Origin: Parasitella parasitica
Taxonomy: Eukaryota; Mucoromycota; Mucoromycetes; Mucorales; Mucoraceae
Length of the DNA stretch: 28,326 nucleotides
Direction of reading: 5' to 3'
Assembly (NCBI GenBank): GCA_025201805.1
Contig: MU619402.1
Span: 31,953 to 60,278 of the forward strand
Part shown: piece by piece, positions 1 through 9,600 of the stretch
Layout of the letters: the number at the start of each line of letters is the position of its first letter
Numbering within the stretch: position 1 is the first letter of the stretch
Translations under genes and position numbers: made by a program
The notes under the pieces: generated by a model
Told to the model about the DNA's origin: nothing
The model's database searches: none
Seen by the model: the letters and a program-made list of their open reading frames with translations, nothing else

Positions 1-431
1 TGCGTTTAGATATTCAATGTCTCGTCTTACCATGGAATGATACTGTCTTGAAAAACTGTTATTTGCCTATAAATAATACTGTTGGTATCTGGTTCTGGTG
101 TCAATTTCGAGTATTGCAAACGTACAACTACTTTTGTGCCACCAAGATGTTCGTTTTTGCTGTGGGATCTGGAAGAATTTTTACGCCACGTATCAGGCTT
201 GTAACTTGGAGTAGGAGTCGTTGGAGACCCAGTGCGGATTCGTTTGTTTGGAGGAGCCAGCTCATCAGATTTGCGATGGTGGTATTTGCCAGGATAGCTG
301 TATCTTTTTCGCTTTTCGTCTGGAGCAAGAAATAGGGTTAGGATTAGGGTCAATGGTTGCGCCTTGCAATAGGGTATTTTACCGGTGCTGGATTGACGGT
401 TTACTACTTCGGCTGCTGCCATGAGAAGCAT
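1..431 (-). CDS. Unrecognised Lys/Arg-rich protein, 5' part, cut by left window edge
   Basis: I do not recognise this protein. The first in-frame ATG is at 431-429 (starts MLLMAAAEVV); an open stretch of 16 codons continues upstream without ATG, so an earlier exon is possible. A 63-nt intron at 382-320 (GTAAAA...CTCCAG) joins exon 431-383 to an exon from 319. It is in frame, so reading through it also stays open. The spliced product is basic, with clusters such as DEKRKRYSY and NKRIR and several Ser/Thr-Pro pairs (GSPTTPTPS), a composition common in nuclear proteins. The apparent stop at 29-27 lies inside a strong donor (CATG|GTAAGAC, GT at 30-29), so I infer that the coding sequence continues in an exon left of base 1 and that only the N-terminal part is visible. 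Confidence 0.5.
320..382 (-). other. Intron built around telomere-like repeats
   Basis: This 63-nt intron of the left-edge gene holds, on its sense strand, CCCTAATCCTAACCC followed by TATTTC and the acceptor. It reads TTAGGG-like on the plus strand (TAGGGTTAGGATTAGGG at 335-351). The CCTAAC element sits where a branch point would be expected, about 20 nt before the acceptor. The intron assignment rests on splice signals only. Confidence 0.5.
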
Positions 432-479
432 AATTGGATCATTTTTGGATTGAGATGTTTTGTCGTTTGTTTGTGTCAC

Positions 480-800
480 CCCTATTTAGTTCATAATAGA
501 AGATGATGATGTGAGAATTTCTCAGTCTGATTTGACAACATGCTCATACACACTACCTTGAGTTGGTTGTTTGCCGGACGAGGTTTCTTGGCTCATCTAA
601 TACACATTGGTCGGTACACACAGCTGTCTGTTTGACGGAGAGATACCCTACCTTTTCGTGGTCTGGCTGTTCAGGCTTTGTTGTTATTGTACTTGACCCA
701 CTTGTCTAAACATCTATTAGTCATCTGACCACAAAGGCAGTTTTGATCCCCTTTTTTTCTCTTGTACTTCAAATGCCTGCCCCTTTTGATGCTGTCCCCT

Positions 801-804
<4 letters not shown>
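480..804. other. Intergenic, probable 5' region of the left-edge gene
   Basis: No open reading frame with coding character is visible here. The segment lies upstream of the left-edge minus-strand gene and downstream of the small minus-strand gene ending near 896. A possible acceptor (CTAAATAG) just upstream of 480 on the minus strand could mark a 5' intron of the left-edge gene. Confidence 0.4.

Positions 805-846
<42 letters not shown>
805..846. repeat. (CA)21 microsatellite
   Basis: A perfect run of 21 CA units, followed closely by an A-rich run near 870. It lies just 3' of the small minus-strand gene ending near 896. Confidence 0.97.
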
Positions 847-847
<1 letters not shown>

Positions 848-895
848 CTACATGTATTCATATGTACGCATAAAAAAAAAAGAGCCGCCATGATT

Positions 896-1234
896 TCAAA
901 GCATATGGCAAGTTGGCTCTTTTATCAATAAGCTACAGTGGCACCTCACATCCTCCGTGTATATATTACAAACCTTTTTTGGCCGAGGTATGAATGGTTC
1001 GTGATTAGCCAGAGCAATGAGGATGCAGCTGGCTTCGCAGTCAGTCTTGTCGAGAGAAGCATAGCCCAGCAGTGTGTGCGCCATGTCCGTAGAAGCCGCT
1101 TTCAATGCTGAGTGCAGCAGGATGCTGTTGTCTCTTTCGGCTGAGGAGCGAGGCTGGACCTTGGGATAAAAGTCCTGCTGAGACTGTGCCAAGCTATTCA
1201 TCCTGCTGCTATTTAATGTTGATGTGAGCGACAT
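896..1234 (-). CDS. Small unrecognised protein divergent from ESS2
   Basis: The only in-frame ATG of the open frame is at 1234-1232 (MSLTSTLNSS), giving 112 residues to the stop at 896. The region just upstream (about 1236-1310) is a pyrimidine-rich tract on this strand, as is common near fungal transcription starts, which supports this start. The protein contains a plausible folded, helix-rich stretch (AERDNSILLHSALKAAS, then LLGYASLDKTDCEASCILI). I do not recognise the family. The last 25 residues (after PRPKK) look unlike coding sequence. A donor-like GTTTGT at about 976 with an AG at about 933 would replace the tail with LIDKRANLPYALKSW. The C-terminus is therefore uncertain, and the whole gene needs transcript support. 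Confidence 0.45.
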   Translation of the reverse strand: MSLTSTLNSSRMNSLAQSQQDFYPKVQPRSSAERDNSILLHSALKAASTDMAHTLLGYASLDKTDCEASCILIALANHEPFIPRPKKVCNIYTEDVRCHCSLLIKEPTCHML

Positions 1235-1394
1235 GGGACTAAATGTGGGAGTGGAAAGAGAGCCAGAGAGGGAAAGAGAAGAGAAAGGGAAACTTGGAAA
1301 AAGATGGTGCCCACACAAATCAAGTGGACGCCTAGCATGTTCAGCCAATGAATCAATGCACTGTTGAGAATCAGCAACCCATTTGCAACCCAAG

Positions 1395-1425
1395 TGACGT
1401 CTATCTGCATGTGGTACTATATAAG
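1395..1425 (+). promoter_or_regulatory. ESS2 core promoter with CRE-like site and TATA box
   Basis: TGACGTC (1395-1401) is a bZIP/CRE-type half palindrome. TATATAAG (1418-1425) is a good TATA box 54 nt before the ESS2 ATG at 1479. The 245 bp between the two divergent ATGs (1234 and 1479) probably serves both genes. Function is inferred from motif and position only. Confidence 0.55.
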
Positions 1426-1478
1426 CCAGATGCTAATAGGTATTATTGCAAAACCTTTTCTTTTCAACCGTCAGCATA

Positions 1479-1667
1479 ATGGCCACACCTGTGATCTTGG
1501 ATGAGGATACGTACACTGAAGCCATCAGTTTGATCATCGAGAGAGATTTCTTTCCAAATTTGGCCACGATGAAAGCCCAACAGAATTACCACGAGGCTCA
1601 AAATCATGGCTCGTTGAGTGAACTGCAAGAAGCTGGAAAGACATTGCACACCATGTCCATGCAGAAG

Positions 1668-1730
<63 letters not shown>

Positions 1731-2957
1731 CAACCTTTTTGGGCATTGAAATAAGGGCGCTAATTAGCTTCATTTTCAAGCACATCAGTCCAGGCAGTCT
1801 GATCAGCCCATCAACTTTTACAACGAAGACGAGCCAAACGTCGAAAAACGAGTGAACCTCAGTCTATCTCTCGACCAATTCCAAACATTATATACCAGGT
1901 AAAAACCACCGTCATGAGTATGGCGAAAAACTGCATGCTGATCTCCTGCGCAGTGAAGATAATGCATCATTCACAGGTCTTTTGGAAAAAGCAAACATCA
2001 GAGTCAAGGAACAAAACAAGTGGTTTTTTGACCGCGAGTCCAAACAACTGCGCATCACCGATCACTCCACAGAAGAAAGCCACACAAAGCTCATCGAAGC
2101 AAACGATAAAGCACCTTCGGGCTGGAAATACAAGGCAAGAAATGCACTCATGTATTTTCCTCAAGGCAAAAGCGAGTCTTGGGTCAATGAAAACGACGCC
2201 CGAGGGTTGCCAAAATCCATTGAATACCACAACACTCATATCGCTACGACGGATGTAAAAAGCGATAATAGCACCTCCAAGCCTGACGCAACACCAAAAG
2301 CACCGTCTGACATTGCAGCACTCGCTGGGTCGCTTACCCCTTGGAGTCAAATGAACGGCTTAAATAGTGATCCTCTTTCATCTTCACCGAATATCAGAGG
2401 CTACAATTTAGTCGATGCCACACCCACATTAAGCCCTGATCGATTAGGAACACCACAAATGACCTGGGGCTCCATTGAGGGCACTCCCTCTTTAATATCT
2501 GCTGGATCGCAGACACCTGGACCACAGTTTTCGCTACCGAAAGTTTCTAAGCGGGAAGAGTTGGGCTTCAAGCTATCAGAGAAAGCTTCAAAAGCATATC
2601 GGAAAAAGAAAGGCGAGCATCAAAGAAACGTCCAAGGCACACAGAGAACAGGGCAAGTTTTTTTTTTTTTTTTTTTTCCCCTTAATCAGCTGAATCGCTT
2701 GTATTCATTTTTAAGTACTCTGTGTTTATAGCGCTGGATTGATGTCCCCTGCAGCCCAATATCTATTACGAAAAAGTCATACAACACCGAGAGCACAGAC
2801 TGGATTTGGGGAGGCTTTACGAAATACCTATGGGGGTTCACCATTAGGCGTCAGTAGTCCTCGCACTCTTCGAAAAGTGGGAGCAACACCGACCCCAACT
2901 GGGTTGTTTCGAGCAGGTGTCACTCCGCAGAAAACGATGATGAAAAAGAAAAATTAA
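1479..2957 (+). CDS. ESS2: ESS2/DGCR14 family spliceosome-associated protein
   Basis: Exons are 1479-1671, 1781-1898, 1954-2652 and 2732-2957, giving 411 residues, close to family length. ESS2 (DGCR14; Bis1 in fission yeast) is a nuclear protein associated with late spliceosomes. The N-terminal family signature is clear: LDEDTYTEAISLIIERDFFP at about residues 6-25, followed by LATMKAQQNYHEA. Exons 2-3 carry NFYNEDEPN, the EDNASFTGLLEKA region, then GWKYKARNALMYFPQG. The C-terminal part has TPRAQTGFG and LMSPAAQYLLRK (about residues 340-351), then TP-rich repeats and a lysine tail. Introns 1 and 2 are GT-AG. Intron 3 starts with GC: only the split GG|C across 2652/2732 keeps the conserved SPAAQ frame open. 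A55 and T20 homopolymers lie just inside the donors of introns 1 and 3. A single lysine-rich patch (YRKKK) near residue 320 may be a nuclear signal. Confidence 0.92.
1674..1728 (+). repeat. Poly(A) run of 55 in ESS2 intron 1
   Basis: It starts directly after the GT donor at 1672-1673 and fills half of the 109-nt intron (1672-1780). The intron ends with TTTTCAAG and has a CTAAT branch-like element about 20 nt before the acceptor. Exact length may be affected by sequencing or assembly error. Confidence 0.95.
2653..2731 (+). other. GC-AG intron of ESS2 with 20-T run
   Basis: The donor is AGG|GCAAGT and the acceptor TTTATAG. A T20 run covers 2658-2677. Using the nearby GT at 2657-2658 instead would shift the reading frame and lose the conserved SPAAQYLL segment, so the GC donor is the one supported by coding phase. 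GC-AG introns with strong AG|GCAAGT matches are a known minor class of U2 introns. Confidence 0.85.
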
Positions 2958-3063
2958 CAAAAGTAATGCCACAATGTCAAAATGATCGTATTAGTATACA
3001 TTCAAGAGGGGAGCTAATAATGGTGATGTATCCTCAAATTCTTTCAAAAATCCCCAAAATTTG

Positions 3064-3069
3064 AATAAA
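3064..3069 (+). terminator. Poly(A) signal AATAAA of ESS2
   Basis: Canonical hexamer about 107 nt after the ESS2 stop codon, on the same strand, followed by A-rich DNA. Confidence 0.6.
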
Positions 3070-3525
3070 AAAACCAAGTCTGAGGCTAGTGGCAACGACA
3101 TTGCAGGCCACACTCTTACCTGAAGGGAAGATTATTATTTAGATCAAGTAGTGTATATTTCGTCCTATTTACGAAATGACTCTTGAAATCAAATTACACG
3201 ATATTGGCAATATCTTGGGCTTACGATTTATATCAAGATGATTTATATGCTACTTATTGGGATCATGTCTATATATGTCAGATATGCTATAAATTGTTAG
3301 TAATAGATACATTGCATATGCGCTTTAAAACCATATAGCGAGAAGCTTCAATTGTTGTCATAGCGTTGCATGTATCAAATTCATATTCATGCAACTCGTG
3401 AACGTGTAAGACTACCTGAGAAATTGGATCTCAGGCACGACGCACTAGGCACAGCTTGCATTAATTCATTGAAACGCTTATTTTTATGGGGCAAGCTAAA
3501 ACATTGAATTTTGTACACACAATAA

Positions 3526-3531
3526 TTTATT
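3526..3531 (-). terminator. Poly(A) signal AATAAA of FAS
   Basis: Canonical hexamer on the minus strand about 90 nt after the FAS stop (3624-3622). It implies a short 3' UTR that includes the C19 tract of the transcript. Confidence 0.6.
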
Positions 3532-3540
3532 CAGTAACGT

Positions 3541-3569
3541 GAGGGAGGGAGGGGGGGGGGGGGGGGGGG
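3541..3569 (+). repeat. G-rich tract with G19 homopolymer in FAS 3' UTR
   Basis: GAGGGAGGGA is followed by 19 G (3551-3569). The plus strand could form a G-quadruplex; the FAS transcript would carry the complementary C tract between stop and poly(A) signal. Confidence 0.95.
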
Positions 3570-3621
3570 TGTTTACCAAAAACAATATATAGCATGGAAT
3601 GAGTCTATTCTGCATTCATAA

Positions 3622-6600
3622 TTATTGGGCTAATGCTACAGCTACACTGTACGCACCGCTATGGCTAATGGAAACATTAATATTCTTGATCCCTGCCGCA
3701 TGGGCAGCATTCTTGGCTTTGCCCGTCAAAACGACCTGAGGAGCACCGACTTCATTGCTTTCGATCTTAATCTCATGCAACGGAGCACCGGCACCGTTTG
3801 AAGGAATATTACCATGCGAAGAAATGGCCTTGAAAACAGCTTCTTTAGCAGACCAACGACCTGCGAAGCTGGCTTGGGGATCAGGGCGAGCTCGACAGTA
3901 TTCGATTTCTGCAGCGGTGAAATTTCGCTCAACAAAAGTAGAGTTTTCAATGTTGACGGCGTTTGTTAATTCAACGTCCACGCCGACGCCTCTTTTCCCT
4001 GCCTGTTGTTCGGTAAGGCTGGCAAGTACGTTCCTGGTAGCCTGAACATCACCAACTGTGGGGGGAGCAAGGTTAGCAGATGTGTCTGTAAAGCGCCACG
4101 AGTTTTTTAGCTTGGAAAACTCAGTACGAGCGTTAGGGTTTAAATAGACTGTATACTCTAGATCCTCAGAGTACGGTGCTTCGGTCTTGACTTGAACAAA
4201 ATCCGAGATGCCAGTGATAGAATCATGAAGATAACGGTATGCCTTTGCATAACGCTGAGAATTTTTGGCCTTGTATTCGTTGTACTGGTTTTCCTCCAAA
4301 GCACCGAGGACATAGTCAGGATGAATAACCAGCACCTCACCGCCAGCCTGGCCAAAACCAAATGATTTGAGGAGACCAGCCTTGAGGCCGTCTGTTTGAA
4401 TGCTCCGACAAGGATAGACAATGTAGTCGAATTCACTCATAATGGTATCAATGTTGTCAGCATTACGATTGCCAGGAACCATGCCACTCAGCAAGCATTG
4501 CATCATGCCATTAGCCATCCAAGAAGCAGCAGGGCCTTTCGGGTGACCAGTCAGATACTTTTGAGTGATAGCCAAAAGAGCATTTCCCTTGGAACGGCCC
4601 AGGTGCTTCATTTGCGTGTTGACAACACGGGATTCGTTCTTGTCATTAGCCTTGGTGGATGTGCCGTGGAAAGAAGCAACGCCAATATCATCCACAGTCA
4701 AGCCAAAGACGGCAAGAGCGCCACGGATAGGAGCAATAGCAGGGTCGTTTTGGAAGAATTGATGCTGGAAGGTAGCCAACGCTTCTTTTTCTTGACGCCT
4801 GGCTTGTTGCTCAATGAAGGAGGTACGTTCTTGAAGCCATAATTCAACGTCTTGTTTGGCGAGTTCACCAGACGCCTGGAGTTCTTCTAGTTCCTCCTGC
4901 AGGTCCTCGTATTCACGCTCTACCCAAGTCTTGACTTGAGTGCGGCGAGCCTTGATTTGCTTGGCACGATACTTGAAGCTCATTAAAGGAGATGGTCTCG
5001 TCGATTGCGTTTCGCGAGCAGTGGTCAGAATACCAGCACCAGGAGCAGGGACAGAGCGGCCTTCTTTATCGGTGGCAGTGTTGCTGAGCGCAATGATGCC
5101 GTAGATGGGTGAGCCGATTTCAATAGCAGTGGATGCAGTCATAAGGATATGACTAGCAGAGCCATGCGATTCAGTGAAGCCGTTTCTGGTGGTAGTCGTA
5201 GGACGAGACATCTCGGACGGAGTGCGGCCCTTGGCCATCTCCTCAACAGCACTAGAAGTAGCCTTCATGTTGGCAAACTCGTAACTGGATTCCTCGGTTG
5301 TCTCTTCAGATGAACCAGCAATCATAATCTTGGCCTTACCAGACAAGAGAGATTCACAAGCCATTTCAATGGAAACCGCAGCAGTAGCGCACGCATTGAC
5401 TGGTGTTTTGATGGGGCCAGAGGATGACAGGAGCAGCATATTGATCCAAGCAGGCATAGTGTTGATTTCAGACTCTTGCAAAATGTCTTTCTGAACAGGC
5501 TGATCCAGGAATCTTTCGCGATAAAGGCCCCTCTGGGCAGCTTGTCCGCCAACACCGGAACCAGTCGTGTTGCCCATTTCAGAGACATGGATATACTTGA
5601 AAAATTCGTAAGGATCGGTGATGCCAGCAGAGATGAAAGCTTCAACAGTGGACACAATATTGAACACAGTGACAGGGTCCACCTGGTCGATGATATCCTG
5701 GGGAACGCCATAGCGTTTAGCATCCCAACCCGAGGGAATTTGGCCTGCAACAAGACGATCAAAGCGAAGCGCTTTGGGCACATACAAGGCTGCGCCCTTG
5801 TGAATAACAACAAACCAGCTGCCGTTACCAGATTCGTAAATATCTGCCTTTTCGCCTTGCTGGTGCTTGAAATGCTCGGCCTCTTCCTTGGAGCACTCAA
5901 ACGGCTCAAGGTCGTGGTCTATCACAACTTCTTGCATCAGCATCTTCTTTTCTGGGTTGTAGCCGCCCATAATCTCGGGTTCTATTAGGGAATAGAGTCA
6001 GTATAAACGCCACTCCCCCCTTTATATATAATACCACTTACCAATAAAACGAATACCAGTATGGTCCAAAATCCTTTGTTCATATCTAGCCTTGATATCT
6101 TTATCTTCAACAGGCTCGCCGGATTTAGCATCGGCCCACCCGGAATAGGCCTTTCCATCCTTTAGTCTGCCGTCATGATGCTTGATATAGCCCATAATCC
6201 AAGCAAGCTCAATACAGCCCTCGAGAGAGAATTCGCCATACGCCTCCATTTCCCAGCGAGTTCTATGATTGCCCCAAGGAGACACCTCGCCCATGCCAGC
6301 GACGACAATGACTTTGTCCAAGTCGATCATGCCCTTGAGATAGCCAAGATGTTTGAGAGCGTCATATGGCTTGAGAGTGGGAAAGTCGAATTTCATGTTG
6401 GCACGAGGAGTGACAGTATGAGGCTTGTAGTTTTGCTCAGCTTCTTTGCCAAAGATGGTTTTGTAGTCGAGCGCATTTTCAGCATCAACAGCCTTGCGGA
6501 TATCGGCTGTTTCGCGGATTTCCTTGCGCAGCTTGTTGGTGACCTCTTGAAGCCTAGGAATAAACTGAAGACCGCCGTTGAGGTCAGCGTAAACAGGCTC

Positions 6601-9600
6601 CTTTTGGCAGAGTCTGGTAATTGACGGGTGCAAGAGACCAAGCAAATTGAAGGACATTTCAAGAGTTGAAAAGGTCCTCACCCCAAGAGCTTCCACGCCT
6701 TCGGCCACAATGTTGCTTGTACTCATCAAGCCAGTACCACGAGTCCAACCGATGACAGCGCCCGTAATGACCAAATAGCTGGCCCAGCTTTCAGAATACC
6801 AGCGATCAAACAGTGTTTCCAAAGAGATCTTGGACTCGCCATAAAGACCATCGCCACCAAACATGCCGTGGTTGGGGGACAGTGGGAGGATGACTTGGGC
6901 AGGTCGTGTGTCAGATCCAATCCTTTCCTTGTGCACCTTGACGTTACCCAGCATGCGAAGAAGGTTGGTCAGCATGATGCGATGAGCAAGCTCGGCCTTG
7001 GAATCAATGCTATCAAGTTCGCGGCCGTTTTCAGAGATGGCAGCAAATGGAATAACGTAATCAAGGTCCCAGTTCAGGCCCTCAGGGCTATAAATGTAAT
7101 TAACCAACGCATCGACATCTTGCTTTGCGCCTTGGTTGAAGGGCACCAGAATAAGCTCGGACCCCTTGGCGCCATGCGTCTTGTAAATGCTTTGGAAATA
7201 CTCTGTCACTTGGCGACTGAAGCGAGATGTTGTCACAACCACCTTGGCGCCGCCAGCAATAAGACCCTTCATTAGCTCAGACCCGATCGAGTCTCTACCA
7301 GCACCAGTCAAAAGCACGCATTTATCAGCAAAGGTAATGCCTTTTTCAGACATTTCGGTCAGAGCGTTCAGATAGGTGTTGGTGAGCTTGCTGTTGAACT
7401 CCCAGCCAGTGCTTGGATCGTGCTTGCTGCGTCTCTTCAAATGCAGAAAGGGGACGGTTTCTTTGGGTTTGCTGCTGCAAGACGAGTGTTTGGCATCGTT
7501 ATAACCAGCAACGTTGGAGCGAGGCCTTTGATCTCTGACGACAGTGTTGGACATGGACATTGCACGCAGGATATCAGCGTAATACTCTTCCATGGCAGAC
7601 TTGTCTGCTTCCGAGGCAGCGCTTTGGTTGCGAATAATCTCATAGATACGGCCGAGATCGTGCTGCACCTTGAGGCGACTTGAGTATTCAGACACCTCGG
7701 ACCCTGCAGTCATGTCTTGTACATAATCAGCCAACTTGCGGCATCCAGGACGAGGAACCTCCGAGTACTTGATGTCGCCCTTTTCAGACACGGTAGTTGT
7801 GGGGCCCTTGGGGATAGCAACATTCTTGTAGTAGGGCCTTTCGGAAAGCGCCGATACACAGTGTTCCATCAAAGCCTGGCCAAACTCCTTTGCAAGCTTG
7901 TAGGTTGCACCCTTATTGCCAGCGCACCTTTCAACGTTGTAGCGCATGTAGTCGATCAATTTGGGGTGCGCCCGGTTCATGATGCTCAAGCATTTGGCAG
8001 TAACCTCGCGATCCACAATAGCGAGTTTGCCAAAAATAATGTCATACCACATTTCCAAGGCGTCTTGGCGAACCCAATTCCAGTACGAGTCATAGCGGCG
8101 AGCCTTGAGAGGCGAAAATGCAGGCTTGATGCCGTCAGCGTAGGTATCTCCGTGTTCAGCGAGCCATAAATCGAGCTCTGCTTGCAGTCTTTTGGTGACA
8201 ACCTTTTCGTCCTCGTACTTCTTGGCGCCTTCACGGATGTCCGTTTGCAGATACTTTGCGTACATGTTGAGCTGTCGATAAATTAGGGCATTTTGCTTTG
8301 CTCTGAAATCATCGAATTCGGCATGATTGATCGTGGTGGGTGCAGCAGCTGAAGCAGACGATGAGGAGCTTACTCTTCCAGAGGAAAGAGAAATACAAGC
8401 CGTAGCAGCATAGGCCTGAACAACCGTGTCTAGCCATGCTCTAGCCTCGGCTTCAGTAGAAATACGGGTACTAGGTTCCATAGTAATAGCAACTAAAAGA
8501 GCACCTTCCGTGCGACCAGGCCCCAAGCCATGCGAATTGCTGAGGTAGGTTTTGACCGAGTTCAGTGTAAATCCGCCAGGCATTTTGGAGGCAGCAAGTT
8601 TAGCAATCAAGGTGCTAGTGTGTTTGCCAAGAGTCCCCGTGAATGTTCCGCTCAATGCAGACCCAACTTCCTCCAAAGTACTTTCCTCGGCTTTTTCAGG
8701 AACAGCGTTGTTGAATTCCGTTTGCAAATCGCCAAGAATCTCGTTTTGAAGAGTAGACTTGCCGCTGACTAAATCCTTGATAGACGTGGTCAAAGGAACT
8801 TGGCCAGTCGTCTTTTTGAGCTTCTGGGCAATTAAAGCATGAACAATTTCAGTAGCAGTGACAGGAACATCACTAATAGCAGCAGCAGCAGGTGCAGAGG
8901 GAGCTTGAGCGCTAGTTGCAACAGAGACAACAGATGGAGAGACCACAGCTGCTGTAGAAGAATTAGTGCCAGAATACAAGCTGATACCGGCTTTACTAGC
9001 ATAGGTCTTTACGACAGAATCCAGCCACGTCTTTGCATCAGACTCTGTAGAGAGACGAGCAACGGGCTCCATGGTGATGGCAACCAAAAGAGTGCCTTCA
9101 ACGCGGCCAGTGCCTAAGCCATAAGTGGTATTCATATACGTTTTGGCAGTGTTCAAGGTGAATCCACCGGGCATTTTAGAACTAATCAGCTTGGCAACCA
9201 GTGTACTTGTGTGCTTGCCAAGAGTTCCGGGGAAAATTCCATTCAATGCAGCGCCAACATCTTGCAGTGGCAATTCTTCCGCCTTTTCAGGGACAGCATT
9301 GTCAAACTCTTTTTGTAGGTCTCCGAGAATTTCATTCTGAAGGGTTGATTTACCACTGACCAAGTCCTTGATAGAGGACGCCATAGAGACTTTGTCGATA
9401 GATGTCTTGAGTTTTTGAGCAATGACTGCACGAATTACTTCCGCAGCAGTGATGGGAGCATCCGATACAGCAGCAACAGGGCCTGTGGATGGTGCGACGG
9501 GGGCAGGAGCAGAAAGAGCAGCTGGAACCGGAGCTGGAGGAGGCGCAACCACAGACGTAGGCGCAGCCATTTCACTGGGCTCTACAGGCGCACTTTCAAG

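Larger units (their letters stand above)
2958..3621. other. Convergent 3' intergenic region of ESS2 and FAS
   Basis: No gene is seen. It contains the ESS2 poly(A) signal, the FAS 3' UTR with its poly(A) signal, and a G19 tract. The middle (about 3100-3500) is AT-rich and featureless to me. Confidence 0.6.

Noticed and set aside
743..931. 62-codon plus-strand frame
   Set aside because: More than a quarter of it is the CA microsatellite read as Thr-His; no other coding signal.
1446..1754. Unspliced frame ending in a long poly-lysine
   Set aside because: The lysines are the A55 tract of ESS2 intron 1; splicing at 1671/1781 gives the conserved protein instead.
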